This document shows, piece by piece, positions 28,184 through 40,668 of a stretch of DNA of 64,000 nt. Position 1 is the stretch's first letter. Each line of letters starts with the position of its first letter. The notes beneath the pieces were generated by a model. That model ran no database searches. It was given only the letters and a program-made list of their open reading frames with translations, and had not been told where the DNA came from. The stretch is from contig VXAZ01007501.1 in NCBI GenBank assembly GCA_013399875.1, forward strand, positions 1,712,155 to 1,776,154, given 5' to 3'. The DNA is from Gymnorhina tibicen. Taxonomy: Eukaryota > Chordata > Aves > Passeriformes > Artamidae. Both the position numbers and the translations under genes were made by a program.

Positions 28184-28466
28184 TGTTGTGAGGAGCCAAT
28201 TCAGTTCTGTTATGCCTCAACAATGGTTGTCAGAGGCATGTGGAGGAGGGGTGCACGTGCCACGTGCAGAAGGCAGCTAGAAGAAGCCTTGTCTTTGGGA
28301 GGAGTTCGCCTGGCAACACCTCCCATGAAGCAGTCAGTAGGAGACACTGTGGAGGGGCTTCTCCAACCAGGTTGCGAAGAGCTCTCCACCAATGGGGGGC
28401 AAAGAAAGGTTGGATTGGACCAGTGGATCCCTGTTAGTGGGTGGACTTTGGACGGGGCTAGGGGGC

Positions 28467-28473
28467 TATAAAA
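28467..28473 (+). promoter_or_regulatory. LTR TATA box
   Basis: TATAAAA preceded by GGGGGC, about 285 bases into the LTR and followed about 25-30 bases later by a GC-rich GTCAGGGCTCGCC segment where transcription would start. Placement fits the U3/R border of an LTR promoter. Confidence 0.7.
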
Positions 28474-28957
28474 CCAACTGCGTCAGGGCTCGCCGCTGCT
28501 CGCGGGGCCACATTACTAATCATTTGCTGGTCCACTCGCTCCCTCCCTTGCCCTGACCCCAGCGTGCCCGCCTTCTGGCTCTCCTGTCCTTGCTGGTTCG
28601 CCCTCACACCAGTTCTGCCTTCCTGTGCCCCTGACTGCCGCCTTGCCACTTCGCCCCATGTCCTTGCCTGGACTGCCTGCTTCCAACCCTGCCCTGCTGA
28701 TCCAGCCGTCACCGCCCACCCTGCTGCCCAATCCAGCCGGTCGCCGCGACCCTGTCCAGGATCCTGGTCCTCCGTCCAAGTGCCCACTCACCACGTGTCT
28801 GGTGCCATGGCCGCAGGAGCCACACCTGCGGAGCCGCGCCTCTCCGAGAGCCGCACAGGCTCGCTGAGACCCAGCCTGTCCCCAGGCAGGCAGCACGGAC
28901 ACCCACTGCCGCCTGGATGCTGGCAGCACTGCCCTGACTTGCTGGTGGTAACGCCCT

Positions 28958-29036
28958 CTTTTTCTCTCTCTCCCCTCTCTCTCCTCTCCCCCAGTCCTTT
29001 TCCATTTTCCTTTCTTCTTTTCTGTCTCTTCTAGCC
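28958..29036 (+). other. Pyrimidine-rich tract with AG ends in the LTR
   Basis: A nearly pure C/T stretch contains CTCTCTCCTCTCCCCCAG and then TCTGTCTCTTCTAG. Each end looks like a splice acceptor (polypyrimidine run then CAG or TAG). It could also simply be the pyrimidine-rich R/U5 part of the LTR. Acceptor use is an inference. Confidence 0.5.
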
Positions 29037-29080
29037 ATCTTTCGCTCAGGCACCTGTTTTTCCTTCTACTTTTTGTTATC

Positions 29081-29086
29081 AATAAA
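29081..29086 (+). promoter_or_regulatory. LTR polyadenylation signal
   Basis: AATAAA, with TTTTTGTTATC before it and a GTGTGCC..TTTGG GT/T-rich stretch 20-30 bases after it, as expected for a functional cleavage site. It puts the R/U5 border near 29100 and implies an unusually long R region of about 600 bases. Confidence 0.7.
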
Positions 29087-29186
29087 CATTTCTCAGATAC
29101 AACGTGTGCCTCATTTGGCTTTATTTCGTTCCCAACCATACGTTTTTAAAAGAACTCTCCGAAGTTCCCCATAGTGGAATGCAACA

Positions 29187-32100
29187 GATTTATAGGCAAA
29201 TCTTCCAATTTTTATGGAAGCCACAGCTAGAGTTCCTTTGGCTTTAAACGTCGAATACAAGAACAGATGAATTGACAATTATATGCTTTAACTGCAAGCA
29301 CAGAAAAGACAAACAAGTAAGAACATTTAATCGGCATATTCTTGGTAATAATGCATTAAGATAAAGTGTAGAACACTGAAGCTTAACATTGCTTATTTCT
29401 CAAATGCTTACCCAAACCTAGACAACCATTTAGTAAGTGATATGTTTAAAAAGCCAAACTACAGAGCCAAAATACGATTTAAAAGCTTCCACATGCAAAT
29501 AAAAAGCTCTTTCCTGTTATGTTTTCCTCCACAGAGTTGTATATTAGCATTTTGGTAGCATACTTACGCATAGCTTTATTTTTCTTAAATTTGCAACTGT
29601 GGTATTGGCAGAGTAAGTAGCACTACCTATGTTCATTAATGCAGCATTTATATTCTGCAACTCTTCATGTAAATACTGTGTTTCAAGGCAGAATTATGAA
29701 TATTTCACATGCTTTTGAAATAGTTGTGAGGCATTTTTCCTCAGGAGAGAGACCTTTATTGTTAATATGCTGCTTATCTAAAATGATTGTTCAAAAATAT
29801 TTCAACTGAATTTTTCTTCCTTTTGACAAACTTGCTTCTATTGCAATATTCTTTAATTATAAGATTTTTTAAATTACAATATGATGTCGTCTTAATCTTA
29901 CTTATTTGATTGTTGTACCCTCTGAATTAGTAAGCCTTGAAGACAAACAGAAAGCTCTTTCTGCTCCAGAGTATTGCTAGGTGCACAGCTCGCACCAGTG
30001 GAGAGAATTGCTGATGTTATAGGAGCTTTAGCAGCCTCTTATTTGGAACAATGCACAGTTCAAACATTTAACATTCATTTTATTTCTGGGGAAACTTTAG
30101 ACAGGTATTCCTTATTTCAAATATAAAGATATCTATAAAACCTGTAGTGATAGATCTCAAGCTTTCAAATACACCATGGAGGTACTTCAAGGTATTTTCA
30201 TTGACTAAAATTACCCAGGGCATTTGAAATCTCAGCTGAGGGAACCTGTTTCCCCAGTGCTTTTCCTGTACTCACATTCAGCTCAGCTGGAGGCTGGAGT
30301 CTGGTTGCCAGGAGGTAAATCCTGGATTTTGCTGTGCCAATGTAACAGTTGAATTTCAGTCAATATTTTTAATTTTGTCTAGAAATTGTCTTTGTTAAAT
30401 AATTGGTTTTCTTTTGAGTTTTCATTCTGCCTTGAGGAGATTTTTCTGGTTTAGTCTGCAAGGCCTGTATTGTCCCCTGTATATAAAAACCCCAAACCCT
30501 ACCCTAGTATACTGTGGGCATGCCATAGACCTGGGAGGTGTGAAGCCTTTCCTATTATACTGCACACTGAAGGGACTGTTAGTATCAGAATCAAATATTT
30601 AATTGATAGGCATAGATACCGTTCCTCTCATGCTAACATATGTTAATTTAGGGGTTAGGTAAACAAGCACAAATGGAGTTGCTGCCTATTACTGTTCGGA
30701 CAGTACCTTGGTCAAGTCTTCAGCACTTTGCTTTCATTTCAGACAAAGAAAAATGTACATTGCCATGCTTTAGATGAACTCATATATCATTCAGTAAATA
30801 GCCAGAAGATTCAGGAGTACAAGACACTAATCAGTTAAAAATACTATATTGGGGAAGTAAGGAAGGGAGGGTTTTTTTTTATAGTAGAATATATTTCTCA
30901 AACATGAACTGGACAAGGACCTGAGATTTGGTATTGCTGATTCTTGAGAAAGAGACTTAATTTGTTTCAGTAATGTTAAGTAGTTTAGGTCTTTGTCGGA
31001 GTCTAAATATATCATGGAAGAAATTTAGGCAAAACGATGCTCATATTGAAGCATTATTTTGTTTTAGTCCTCAAAAAAAATCTGCAACAGCAAATGGTGT
31101 TTGCAGTAATGAGGATATTTCAGTTGTCTCTTAGTAGAAATTATTTCAAAAGAGTAATCAGAAGGTTATCTTAAGAAAAAGGAAACAAAAAGGAACTTAA
31201 ACAAACATTTATTTCCAACATTTGGAAACAAACTGTAACTTAAAAAAAAAGAAACTATTCTATACAGATGACTACCTTTCACTCTTCATGTCTCAAGTGT
31301 CTGTTCTGTTTAATTCGCTTGTAATTAATTCTTCAGCATATGGACAATAGCTTTTATTTACCTAAACAAAAGTAAGGGAGAACCACAATGTTTTTCACAA
31401 GGAAAAAGTAAAAACGTCCCTCTTTGGAAAGAACACTCACACTCTAAAACTTGCCATGTTTTAACTTTCCAATAAGTGATTGCTGGAGAGTTCAGAAGGA
31501 AGAAGGAATTTCTGTGTGCTAATGGTAGGGCACCTTTCCAGCACGGATGGAGCGAAAGCTTTGACTCCATATTGTGTCTCTTGGTGGTGCAGAAAAACCT
31601 GTCCAGATGAGCTCTAGCTACACTCAAGCAGCAGTCCAGTGAAGATTCCCCTGGGTCAGTATGGGGCCTGTGGAAAATGTTAATGTGTCCCATAGCCCAT
31701 ATTTTCCAGCTTTGAGTTAAACTATTCAAGATAGAAGGCATGAATAATTTCTCCATGATGTATCTTCCCGAAGAAAATTATACTTCGTTTAAGAGGCCCT
31801 AAATACATCTTTCTCTCTGGGACTAAAAATTTATTTCTTCAAGAGTCTTTTGAGAGTATGGTAGTATTTCTGAGATCCTTGAAGTACCTATTTACATTTA
31901 AGTTCAAAAAGCCTTTGTAAGACTTAGCAAACAGCCTCCTTTTACATAGTGTTGAAGGGAACTTTTACAAACAAGTAGAAAGGCAGGGCAGAAGTGGGAG
32001 AAAATCTTTTCATCTCTACAGAGCACCAGATATTAGCACTGCAGTGTAACATGTGTGAAATTGATCTTTTCCGATGAGTGTTTTGCCTGCCTATGGCAGT

Positions 32101-33894
32101 GTACCTCTGTTCACTGGATTTAACAATCTGGATCTCAGTTCTATACCTTGTTCATTACTGGGAAAGAAGTTATTACTGTCAGGGTATTCATTAGACTAAT
32201 TTAAATATTAACACAATGATCTCACTGTCTTGTCCAGTTTATTTTAAATAGGGAGCATAAGCATTTGCTCTAGTGTGTGTTTGACACAAAGGCTGTTGTA
32301 AAACCTGGAGATGTAGGGAGACTGCACAGTAGCCGCTTGTTCTGGGGTACCTTGTGCCATGTGGATCAACCACCTTATGGTATCCCTTTAAATTCCTGCA
32401 TTGGAATTCTGCATATTCTGTAAATTCTGTAAATTTCTCCCCTTGCAGAGCTTGTTTCCCAAAGAAATGGACTTTTGCCACAAGGAGCTGTACTAGGCAG
32501 CCTAAATTCTGCCCAAGTCCTTTGTTTATAAACAGTGGGACTTTTATAATCAGTGTTCTAAGACAGCCAATTAGTAAGGACCTGTCTGGTAGGAAAAAAG
32601 AAAAGACAAAACTTTAAAATTAATACAAGCAATTATGAAGACAACTGCAAATGTTTGACTTCATAGTATCTATGACATACTATTTGCAGTCACGCAAATA
32701 TCTCTAGATGGGGGAGAATCTCTCGTATTTCATTTTGCTTTTTTAAAATAAGAAATGCAAAGGATTTTGTTGAGATCACACTCAAGGATTAAAACATTAT
32801 CCTTACTATTTTCTCTTCTAGCTTGGGGTTTTCTTCTCAACAAGACATAAGAAGAATTTCAGACATATAATTCATATATAAAAACCCTGACTATGCAGAT
32901 GAATCTTCAATATATTCTGAAATTAGAACAATTTTTTAAGTGTTTGAAATTGGGCAGATGTCTCAAAACTTAAATTTTGGGTGGAAAAAAAGTCTTGGTC
33001 ACCATTTTTCTCCTTTACTAAAAAAAAAAAATTCTGTTCTCCATATCTAGAAATGTATTTTTCTATTATTCAATTCCTGGAAGCAATGCTGTTGATGCAG
33101 AATTTTTCTGTGTTTTCAGTGTTTCAGGTGCAGTTATGAGGAAGAAAAGAGAGTGGTGTGACTGACACAGTACTTGGTGAACTCTTCACGTGGCAGTCAG
33201 CTGCTGTCAGGACAGGTCTTGGGCAGAGTGGTCAGGGAGCAGAGTTAGATTTTATGGCACATCATCCATACTTATGATGGCTGAGAGTATAACCAGAGAG
33301 GCAGGGGGTACTGGGGATAGAGAAGGAACCACAGCCTAGGGAGATGCTGTAGAGATGAAAGCAAAGACACAAATGAGGTTGGATAAGTTGATTGGAATAC
33401 ATTAGTAATAACTGATATTACAAAACCAAATTGTGCACAATGAAGAAAGGGGTACTGAAGCTATCCACATAGGAGATAAGAATAAAGCCTGTGTGGTTAC
33501 TCTAGGACTAACAGATGAGTGATTAAATTATTAAGATAAGCACCTCCATGCATGTTCAGCCCCTGAGAGGAGCAGAATTTGCACTAGTTCTGTTGCAGTA
33601 AAGAACAGCAATGACCAGCTTTTGTCTCAGCGAAAGCTCTGGTGTTGGAGTGGCACACTGATAGCAGTTGCAGCAGATACTGAAAAGTTGTGGTGCAGGG
33701 AAAGATCTGCAGGCAGTTCACTTGGGCGGGGGCTTGCCTTGGTAGGCCTGGCAATCAGCACATTTCCCTGTCTTCATTTGCTGATTTCCCCAAAAACAGC
33801 AGCTAATATTGAAAAATAATTGAGATCAAACTGTAAGAAATAAAAAGCCAATGCCTTAACTAAATTTAAAATTAAAACCATATGCCAACCTAAA
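29187..33894. other. Noncoding AT-rich unique sequence
   Basis: I see no gene. The longest open frame outside the LTR is on the minus strand at 31358-31756 (132 codons), in a locally GC-richer patch. It has no signal peptide, domain or repeat match that I can see and is within reach of chance. Nothing else was recognised. Confidence 0.55.
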
Positions 33895-34143
33895 CAGAAG
33901 GAGAATAATTTAGATTGGATATTAGGAAGAAATTATTTACTAAGAGGGTGATGAAGAACTGGAATAGGTTGCCCAGAGAAGCTGTGGGTATTCCTAGAGG
34001 TGTTCAAGGCCAGGTTGGACAGGGCTCTGAGCAACCTCATCTAATGGGAGATATTCCTGCCTATGGCAGTGGGCTGGAACTAGGTGATCTTTAAGGTCCC
34101 TTCCAACTCAAATCATTCTACGAGTCTATGATTTTATGATTTT
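33895..34143 (+). mobile_element. CR1 LINE 3' end, sense
   Basis: The sequence follows the CR1 3' UTR closely: TTAGATTGGATATTAGG, GGTTGCCCAGAGAAGC, TTCAAGGCCAGGTTGG, AGGGCTCTGAGCAACC, CTGCCTATGGCAG, GATCTTTAAGGTCCC, TTCCAACTCAAATCATTCTA, then the degenerate octamer tail TCTATGATTTTATGATTTTA. It is the best-preserved CR1 tail in the window. It is 5'-truncated, with no ORF2. Confidence 0.95.
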
Positions 34144-34540
34144 AGCCATTTATTTTTTCCTGTGTGTAACGAAGAAGTTGAAAATTTTTAATTACAGAAA
34201 AAATCTCATTAGGAATGAAGGAGAAAATAGAGTTTATTTTTGCTAGTTTATTTTTGCTGGGTGGGGTTTTTCCTACAATAATTTTCTTGGGCAAATGTTC
34301 TTTAATGTGGACACCATCTTGTTGTATGAAGGAAGTCAATATGGTTGTCTGTTAACTTGGTGTTAATTGTAATGCCCATGCATGACTTAGAGATAAGATC
34401 AGGTGTAAATGCATTGCTAAATTGGTCCTAGCTTTAAAAAGAAAAGGTATTATAAAAAGAAGAAAGGCACTGTGGGCTTAACTTGGCCAGCAGCCAAAAC
34501 TATCCTAGTCTTTTGCTCACTGCCCTCTCCTGGGAAATGG

Positions 34541-34578
34541 GGTTTTGTTTTGTTTTGTTTTGTTTTTTGTTTGTTTTG
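34541..34578. repeat. (GTTTT)n microsatellite
   Basis: Four to five GTTTT units followed by GTTTTTT, GTTT and GTTTT, directly visible. Confidence 0.88.
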
Positions 34579-35783
34579 AAGAAATGTCTCTTCCGTCTTG
34601 TCTGGAGCCATTTTTTTCCTAGTTTTAGTCATATATAGAAAAATCTCCCTGGGTAAGGAGAAGAGTGTGTGACTACTTGTTAATTTTTTCTATTAAGAGG
34701 ACATCTTTTCTCCTTTATGAACTTACCTAAGTAGTGAAGAGCACTTAGCAAAAGCAACTTGGATAATGCACTATAGTGAAGCTTGATCATTCCAGCACCA
34801 TATGGAGGCAGCTTTTGGTGCTTTGTGCACAGCAAATATATGAATTACACAGACAGGTTTTAAGTGAGTGTAGTTTTGAAAGACTTATATCTGTGCTCTT
34901 CTGCCTTGACTTGAAATACCACAATTAAAATAGTATCAAGGACTTTTCTTCCTCCAATCAACCGTATTTCTCCCTAATTGGAGAGGAAATCCGAATACTA
35001 ATTTTCACTTGTAAATCTGTAAAGGAATGTTAGAGACCAAATTTAATTGAATTTTTACTTCTAAATTTCTGTATTGCAGGAGACTTTCTGTGTATTTTAA
35101 CCCAAATCTATTACACAATTCTAATAAACTAATCTAGTTAATATCTCATGTAGACACTATCAGCAGTCTCCAGCATTCAGTGTTACAGAACTTCTAAAAA
35201 ATATTTTGATGAAAATTAATTCTTCTCATTCTCCTATAACTTGTGAGATAAAATGGGACACGCATTTTTGCTAAAATATCCATGCTAAGAAATTGGTAGA
35301 TGAGAGATAGTAATTCTTTAGAAATACAAACACATGAAAAAGGGATATGCTTTTTTTCATTTTTAAAGAAATACCATTTTTTGGTTAAATATGCTTTTTG
35401 GTAAGATGTGGCTTTCTGCATATTTATATAGATGAACATATATATGAACACATAATTTTTTTTTTTTCGCCCAATCTTATAAATTACTTTCCTGCTTGGC
35501 ACAAAGACCCTGAAGTGGTACAGATGTTACTAAGTTCCATTCTTATGCTGAATTAGAAAATTAATTAACTCCTTTGCTGAGGCTTGAGTTCAAGAAACAT
35601 TGGATTTTGCCTTATCAGAATCCCAGTCACAAGGACAAGTGACTGTGATTTCCATGCAAATATTTCAATTTTCAAGTCACTGAAGAATTAAGAAGAGTTT
35701 TTTTCAGATATGAGGATCTTTCAAAGTTATCAGTGAGAAGCACATTATTGTTTTTGTGAGCGGGTTCTGTGAAAGCTGCATAC

Positions 35784-35871
35784 CCAATTCATATCCTCTA
35801 TCCTCATCATTTCTATAGGCATAGCACAATCCAGTGCACTTGACTTTGTCGTCCTTGCAGCATTTGGAGAT
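35784..35871 (-). other. Candidate isolated internal exon
   Basis: On the minus strand a branch-site-like CTGAC and the pyrimidine stretch CTCTTTCATTTCAG precede an 88-base block that stays open and ends at TTGG|GTATGC. Read in frame after the acceptor it begins ISKCCKDDKVKC and continues with a further Cys, then Arg/Asp/Glu-rich residues. The acceptor is good and the donor mediocre. I recognise no protein family, and a second frame is also open. There are no neighbouring exons to join it to. It could be a chance open stretch; treat it as a lead only. Confidence 0.18.
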
Positions 35872-38283
35872 CTGAAATGAAAGAGTCAGACAATTGGCTA
35901 AATCAGACAGGAAAGAGATAAGGATTACAAAAAGACAGGGCAAAATCTTAACCTAAATATGGGCAGTGAACTGTCTGCTGCTTTTGTAATTTGATACGAT
36001 TAATAACCATGCAAGCAAAGGTTAGTTATTATTTAACACCTGCAAATGCTAAACAGTGAGAAAAAATTTTTTCAAGTCTTTGCAAGCCCTTTGAATAGTC
36101 TTATATTACATGTACCAGTGAAATATATAGTTAAATGGCACATTAGAGGCTATGGAACAGGAGGTTGAGGTGGATGTTCTGGAATCTCTTGTCATATGCG
36201 GTTGGTCTTCTTAACAGCGTGCGAATATACGGTTATAAGAATTTATTTGTAAATGCTGTTATAAGCATCTTATTTTCTTGACTATCTGGAGATGTTAAAT
36301 AAGAGAAAGGACATATAAATCCAGAGGTGTTTGAACTGGAAAGATGTGTAGTAGCCCAAGCACGATGGCTATAGAGTCAATTGATTAGAAAAATACCAAC
36401 TATCAGATGGTTTGCATACACATACCTAATCTGAAAAAGTGTGGAGTAAAAAAACTTGCTTGTGACTACTTTGTAATTCAGAGGTTTATCTGAAAATTTA
36501 CTTATTCAGGATGTTATATTTGTGCAGATATTCTGTGGTGGAGTTACAAGGCACAAATATAAGCAAGTCATAAAATCATCAAAATACCTTATACCTTAAG
36601 AGGTGGGGTTTTGTTTATTTGTTTGCTTTTCTCCAATTTTTTAAAATACTGTTGCTGTTAGTGCAACAAGCCTTTGTTTTGGGGTTGTTTATCTTTTTCT
36701 CTGTAGTCTTTTTTCGTTCAGGATTGCAATGAATCTGCTGCTTGCTCTTGGATGGCTTGCAGAGATAGCAAATTCATTGCAACAACTCTCAAGCCATGTA
36801 AGAATAGCCACACAGAACATAAAAGCAGTGTGCCTCTCAGAGCTTTGCTTTTGGTTGCTAACGGAGAGCATTCAATATTTAATAAACAATTTATAGTGTT
36901 TTGCATATGTCCTTGACACAGCACTTCTGGTAGAGAAACAGCACGGTGTATACGTGCAAATTTGTCACAGAGGCTGAAGCTATAACAATGAAAAAAGTGT
37001 CAGAGAATGAACAGCTCTGCTAATAGGAGTAGTGATGTTACTTGACCACATACCTTCTGAATGAAAGTGCCAGTGTCCAGAAAATAATCAAATTAATTTT
37101 TAAATTGCCAACTGCAAAATTTATTCTTCTAATATCTGGAGTATTTGCTGCCATGTGTTCTATTTTTTGAGAATGATGTAAAATCCTGAGGGAAATCTAA
37201 ACAGCGGATACAATATATCACAAATACTATGGTTGTAATAAAATGGGATACAATATGCCAGTTTTTAAGCACTTCGCATTTTTTAATTGCTTATGACAGA
37301 AGGTGTTTAATAGTCTTGAAGATGCAAATGATATGTCCTGTATGATATGATAATGATATATAACTGTAGTTCAGTACGTAACAATTTCTCCATTTCAAAA
37401 TCTATTTTACTCCTGTTTTCTATTTGGCAGCAAAGAGAATGAAAGGACTAAAACCTCCTTTCTGTTCTTGATTTCTCTGCTAAGATTGCAAAAGAATAAT
37501 ATTTAGTACTGATTTTAAAGATGTTTGTCATGACAACATCTGCCCATTAGGAAATAGGGTGAAATGATCTAATGTTGGACAAACCAGCAGTTGTCAGTTG
37601 CTAATGATTTGCTATCGGTATTTAATGGTGAATTTGATGGTAAGCTACTGGTAGAAGTCTATGCACCCTTTTACAAATCTCCTGGACCATCAATTTATTT
37701 TAGTGTATAGCTTGTTTGTATGCACAATGAAAACGTCCGATGTTATGAAGTATGACCAGCTCACATACCTTCTTTTACATATGCTTATCTTGTAAGCAAC
37801 ATAATTACTATAATGCTGCACAGGGAAAGTGAGTGTATATATATATTTTCCAGAGCTGTACTAATGAGAATTATCTTAATGTCGCTGTGGAAATTTAGAG
37901 AATTATTTATGCCCTATTCAGGGGCTGTAATTTTTTCCTTAAGACCATCTTTGTAATTATGTTACCTACAAGGTAACCAAAAATTTAAGTAGACAAAAGG
38001 CCCCTTCTGTCTGTGAGTCAGTTATAACCCATGTAATAAGTAGTCTATTCACTCTATTCCCTGCCAGCTAATGACGAGGTTGTAAGCAGGCTTTGCTTTT
38101 AGAAGGTCAGTTTTTATGCTTGCATAAACCCCGACAAGCTACATTTCTTATGTCTGTTTTAATATGAATGGATGAGCCATTTACTGGTTTCTTTCCCAGA
38201 GGTGAATGCCCATTTCCTAAGCTCTGAAAAATGCTGTTGTGATCAATGTTCTTGTTACATTTTTTTTTTAAATTATAGTTAAT

Positions 38284-38318
38284 ATTACCTAATTACCTAA
38301 CATTACCTAAAATTACCC
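38284..38318. repeat. Short tandem repeat, unit about 9 bp (ATTACCTAA)
   Basis: Four imperfect head-to-tail copies of ATTACCTAA, differing by single insertions, directly visible. Confidence 0.8.
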
Positions 38319-40523
38319 AAAGAGGAACTATCTGTTCCATGTATTTCTTCCTGTAAAATCTCCACAAAATTTTACCAGCCTTTCCTGTCCTTGATACTAC
38401 TTGTCCATTTTATTTGCTGCCAAGATAACCAGGCAGACTTGCTTGTTTTCAAGTCTGGTAGTGGATAATTTTAGATAAGAAACAAAGATTCCCATTACAT
38501 GTCCTACAAAACAATGGTTTGTGATACTGGAAAATTTCCAGAGAATTTTGGAAATGTATATACGCTGCCATGAATGAAGTTTGGTGTCTTCCTTTTAACT
38601 TTTTACCGGGAATAGATAAGTGTTAAGGAAGATAACTGAAGCCAAATGTTAAAAAACCAAACCTAATCAATTATTAGTAGACATACCTGAGACCTTTTAT
38701 GGTGATTTAAAATATTTCAGAAGATACATGGAGCTGGATAACCTTTTATTTTAACTGTCTTCCCATTATTATGCTGATTCCTGGGAACCTCCAAATTTAC
38801 CAAAGTGAATGGTCTTGAAATACAGATCTAGAAATAAAAAAAATTGCCAGTTCTTTAATATAAACTAAAGGAGAAAGTAGTAACAAAAAGTTGCATTAAT
38901 GACTTAAAGACTTATTGTATAACCTGGATAATGCTAACTTTTTCCTGAAACAATCCAGTTTGTCAATATGAATGCACATCAAAAAAAGTAGCATAGAGCA
39001 TAACTGTGTGTTGTTAACTGAAACTGGATTAAGTTGAGAAAAGTCTAATTATCCATACTTGGTACTGCTTTGGGTCTTAAACTATAAGAGAAACTGTGCA
39101 CGGAGAGACTTAAACAGAGATGACTCTTGAATTATGTGCCATTCTTTTCTGCCCCCAAAGCGGCTTCCTCCGCTTACTTAGCTCATGTATCTTCTAGAGC
39201 AGTCTTGCTCTTTTAGATGGGAAATCAAGCAACTCCCATTGAATATAAATTCACCTGATATTCTCCAAATATTTATGGGTTTATGTTTTTCCTCCCAGTG
39301 AAAGGTGATAGGGTGGAGTCTTTTTAATAAGACCTTTCATCACTGAGTGGACCAAGAATAAGGCTTCCCCAGCACTTAAACCAGCTGCTTTTTCTGCACT
39401 GTGTTTATCTAATGGCTTGATGAATATTTTTGGTCAATAATTATTTGGATAAAGATAAATGTGTCTCTAGACAAATTTGAGGATTGTCATTCAGCTAACA
39501 CCTGATCTCTCCTGAGGTGATGTGGGTTTATAATATGGTGACAAGGTGATCATGTAGGAGAGAGTTTGGCTGAGGACCAGGGGTTCCAGGCATCAAACAC
39601 CTCTGGATTCAGAGGAGATTAAGACAGCAGCAGACTCAAGAAGTTGCCCATACACAGTATGAACAATCTCCAGTTTAAAGATGTGGAGGATAATTTATTT
39701 AAAAATTTGTCAGTATAGGACTATAACCTTCCCCCTTAATAAACTAAGTTAAATTGTGTACTTCATTGTGGTTTATTTTTGTTTGTTTATCTTTAATAAA
39801 AAGGGAAAGAGATGCTAGAAATTCCATGGTGGTTTTGAATCACAGTGTCAGTGTAGTTTTAGCTAGAGGAAAGTAGCCATTTCAGACTTACCTGAGGACA
39901 AAACTGGTAACTGCCTTCTTTTCATGGTGAGTTTAATGAAAGAAAGATTGAAGAAACACCACCTTATAAAATTTAAACTAATAATGCTGAGTTTGGTATG
40001 ATAACACTCCAAATTCATGTAGTAGTTTGCATGAGGCAAGAGGTTATCTTGAAGGTGACATGTCACCTCTATCTTATGTGTTTCATTTCATGCAGTAGCT
40101 ATTTTTTTTCTTTTTTTTCCAGTAGAAAGCCCAGCAAAATGCAATTCTGATTATCAGTCCTTGAATTCCTATGCTGATGATACATAAGAAGAAAATATAT
40201 CAAATTTCTGGTAGTCAATGTTTTTTAATCTGTTATAATCAAATAAAATATAGATTTGAGATTTGCCAAATTACAGCTGCTATAACAATTCAAGGGAAAT
40301 TAAATCTAAAGGTGTAACTGTCACAAATGAATGTTTTAAGGTCATTTAAAGAACGACCAGCAAAAGTATTGGCAAAAGCATGCTTAATATGAAATCAAAA
40401 ACACAATAAAGTTTGTTGGCAAGGTTCACTCTACTACTTGCTAAGTGGTTAAAGCACACAGAGGAAAAAAAAAGCAAACAAAAATCGAGAATTAATCAAC
40501 TCAGAAATTACCTATGTAGAGGC

Positions 40524-40544
40524 GGGGGGACAGGGAGGGAAGGG
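40524..40544 (+). other. G-quadruplex motif in the U5 part of the LTR
   Basis: A run of six G, then three GGG runs separated by loops of 3, 1 and 2 bases, fits the strict four-run G-quadruplex pattern. It lies on the strand opposite to the LTR's sense strand, where it appears as a C-rich tract. Confidence 0.8.
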
Positions 40545-40668
40545 AAAGACTAGGAAAGGGTAAGGATAAAAAGGAATAAGGAAGACCCTCCTGTGGAGTC
40601 AGAAGGTTCAGAGTACACCCCCTTGCTAAACTGAGTGCCAGACTTGACCGACAGGTTAGGCCTAAAGA

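Larger units (their letters stand above)
28184..29186 (+). mobile_element. Solo LTR of an endogenous retrovirus-like element, sense
   Basis: A sharply GC-richer island of about 1 kb starts TGTTGTGAGG and ends GGAATGCAACA, giving the 5-bp terminal inverted repeat TGTTG/CAACA. Inside, in the right order, are a TATA box (28467-28473), a GC-rich start-site region, a long pyrimidine tract and AATAAA (29081-29086). There is no primer-binding site, gag-pol sequence or polypurine tract beside it, so it is a solo LTR left by recombination. No clear target-site duplication is seen, so either it has decayed or an edge is off; a right edge at 29138 is the alternative. Frames of up to 207 codons over the island come from its low stop density and are not genes. 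The family was not identified. Confidence 0.72.
34144..40413. other. Noncoding AT-rich unique sequence
   Basis: No gene can be followed. The stretch contains a (GTTTT)n run at 34541-34578, an exon-like minus-strand block at 35784-35871, a block at 37800-38100 that looks like a conserved noncoding element, and a small tandem repeat at 38284-38318. No other mobile element was recognised. Confidence 0.5.

Noticed and set aside
28516..29139. Open frames of 109-207 codons on both strands
   Set aside because: They lie inside the GC-rich LTR, overlap in several frames and read as low-complexity Arg/Glu/Gly or Pro/Ser strings. Low stop density explains them.
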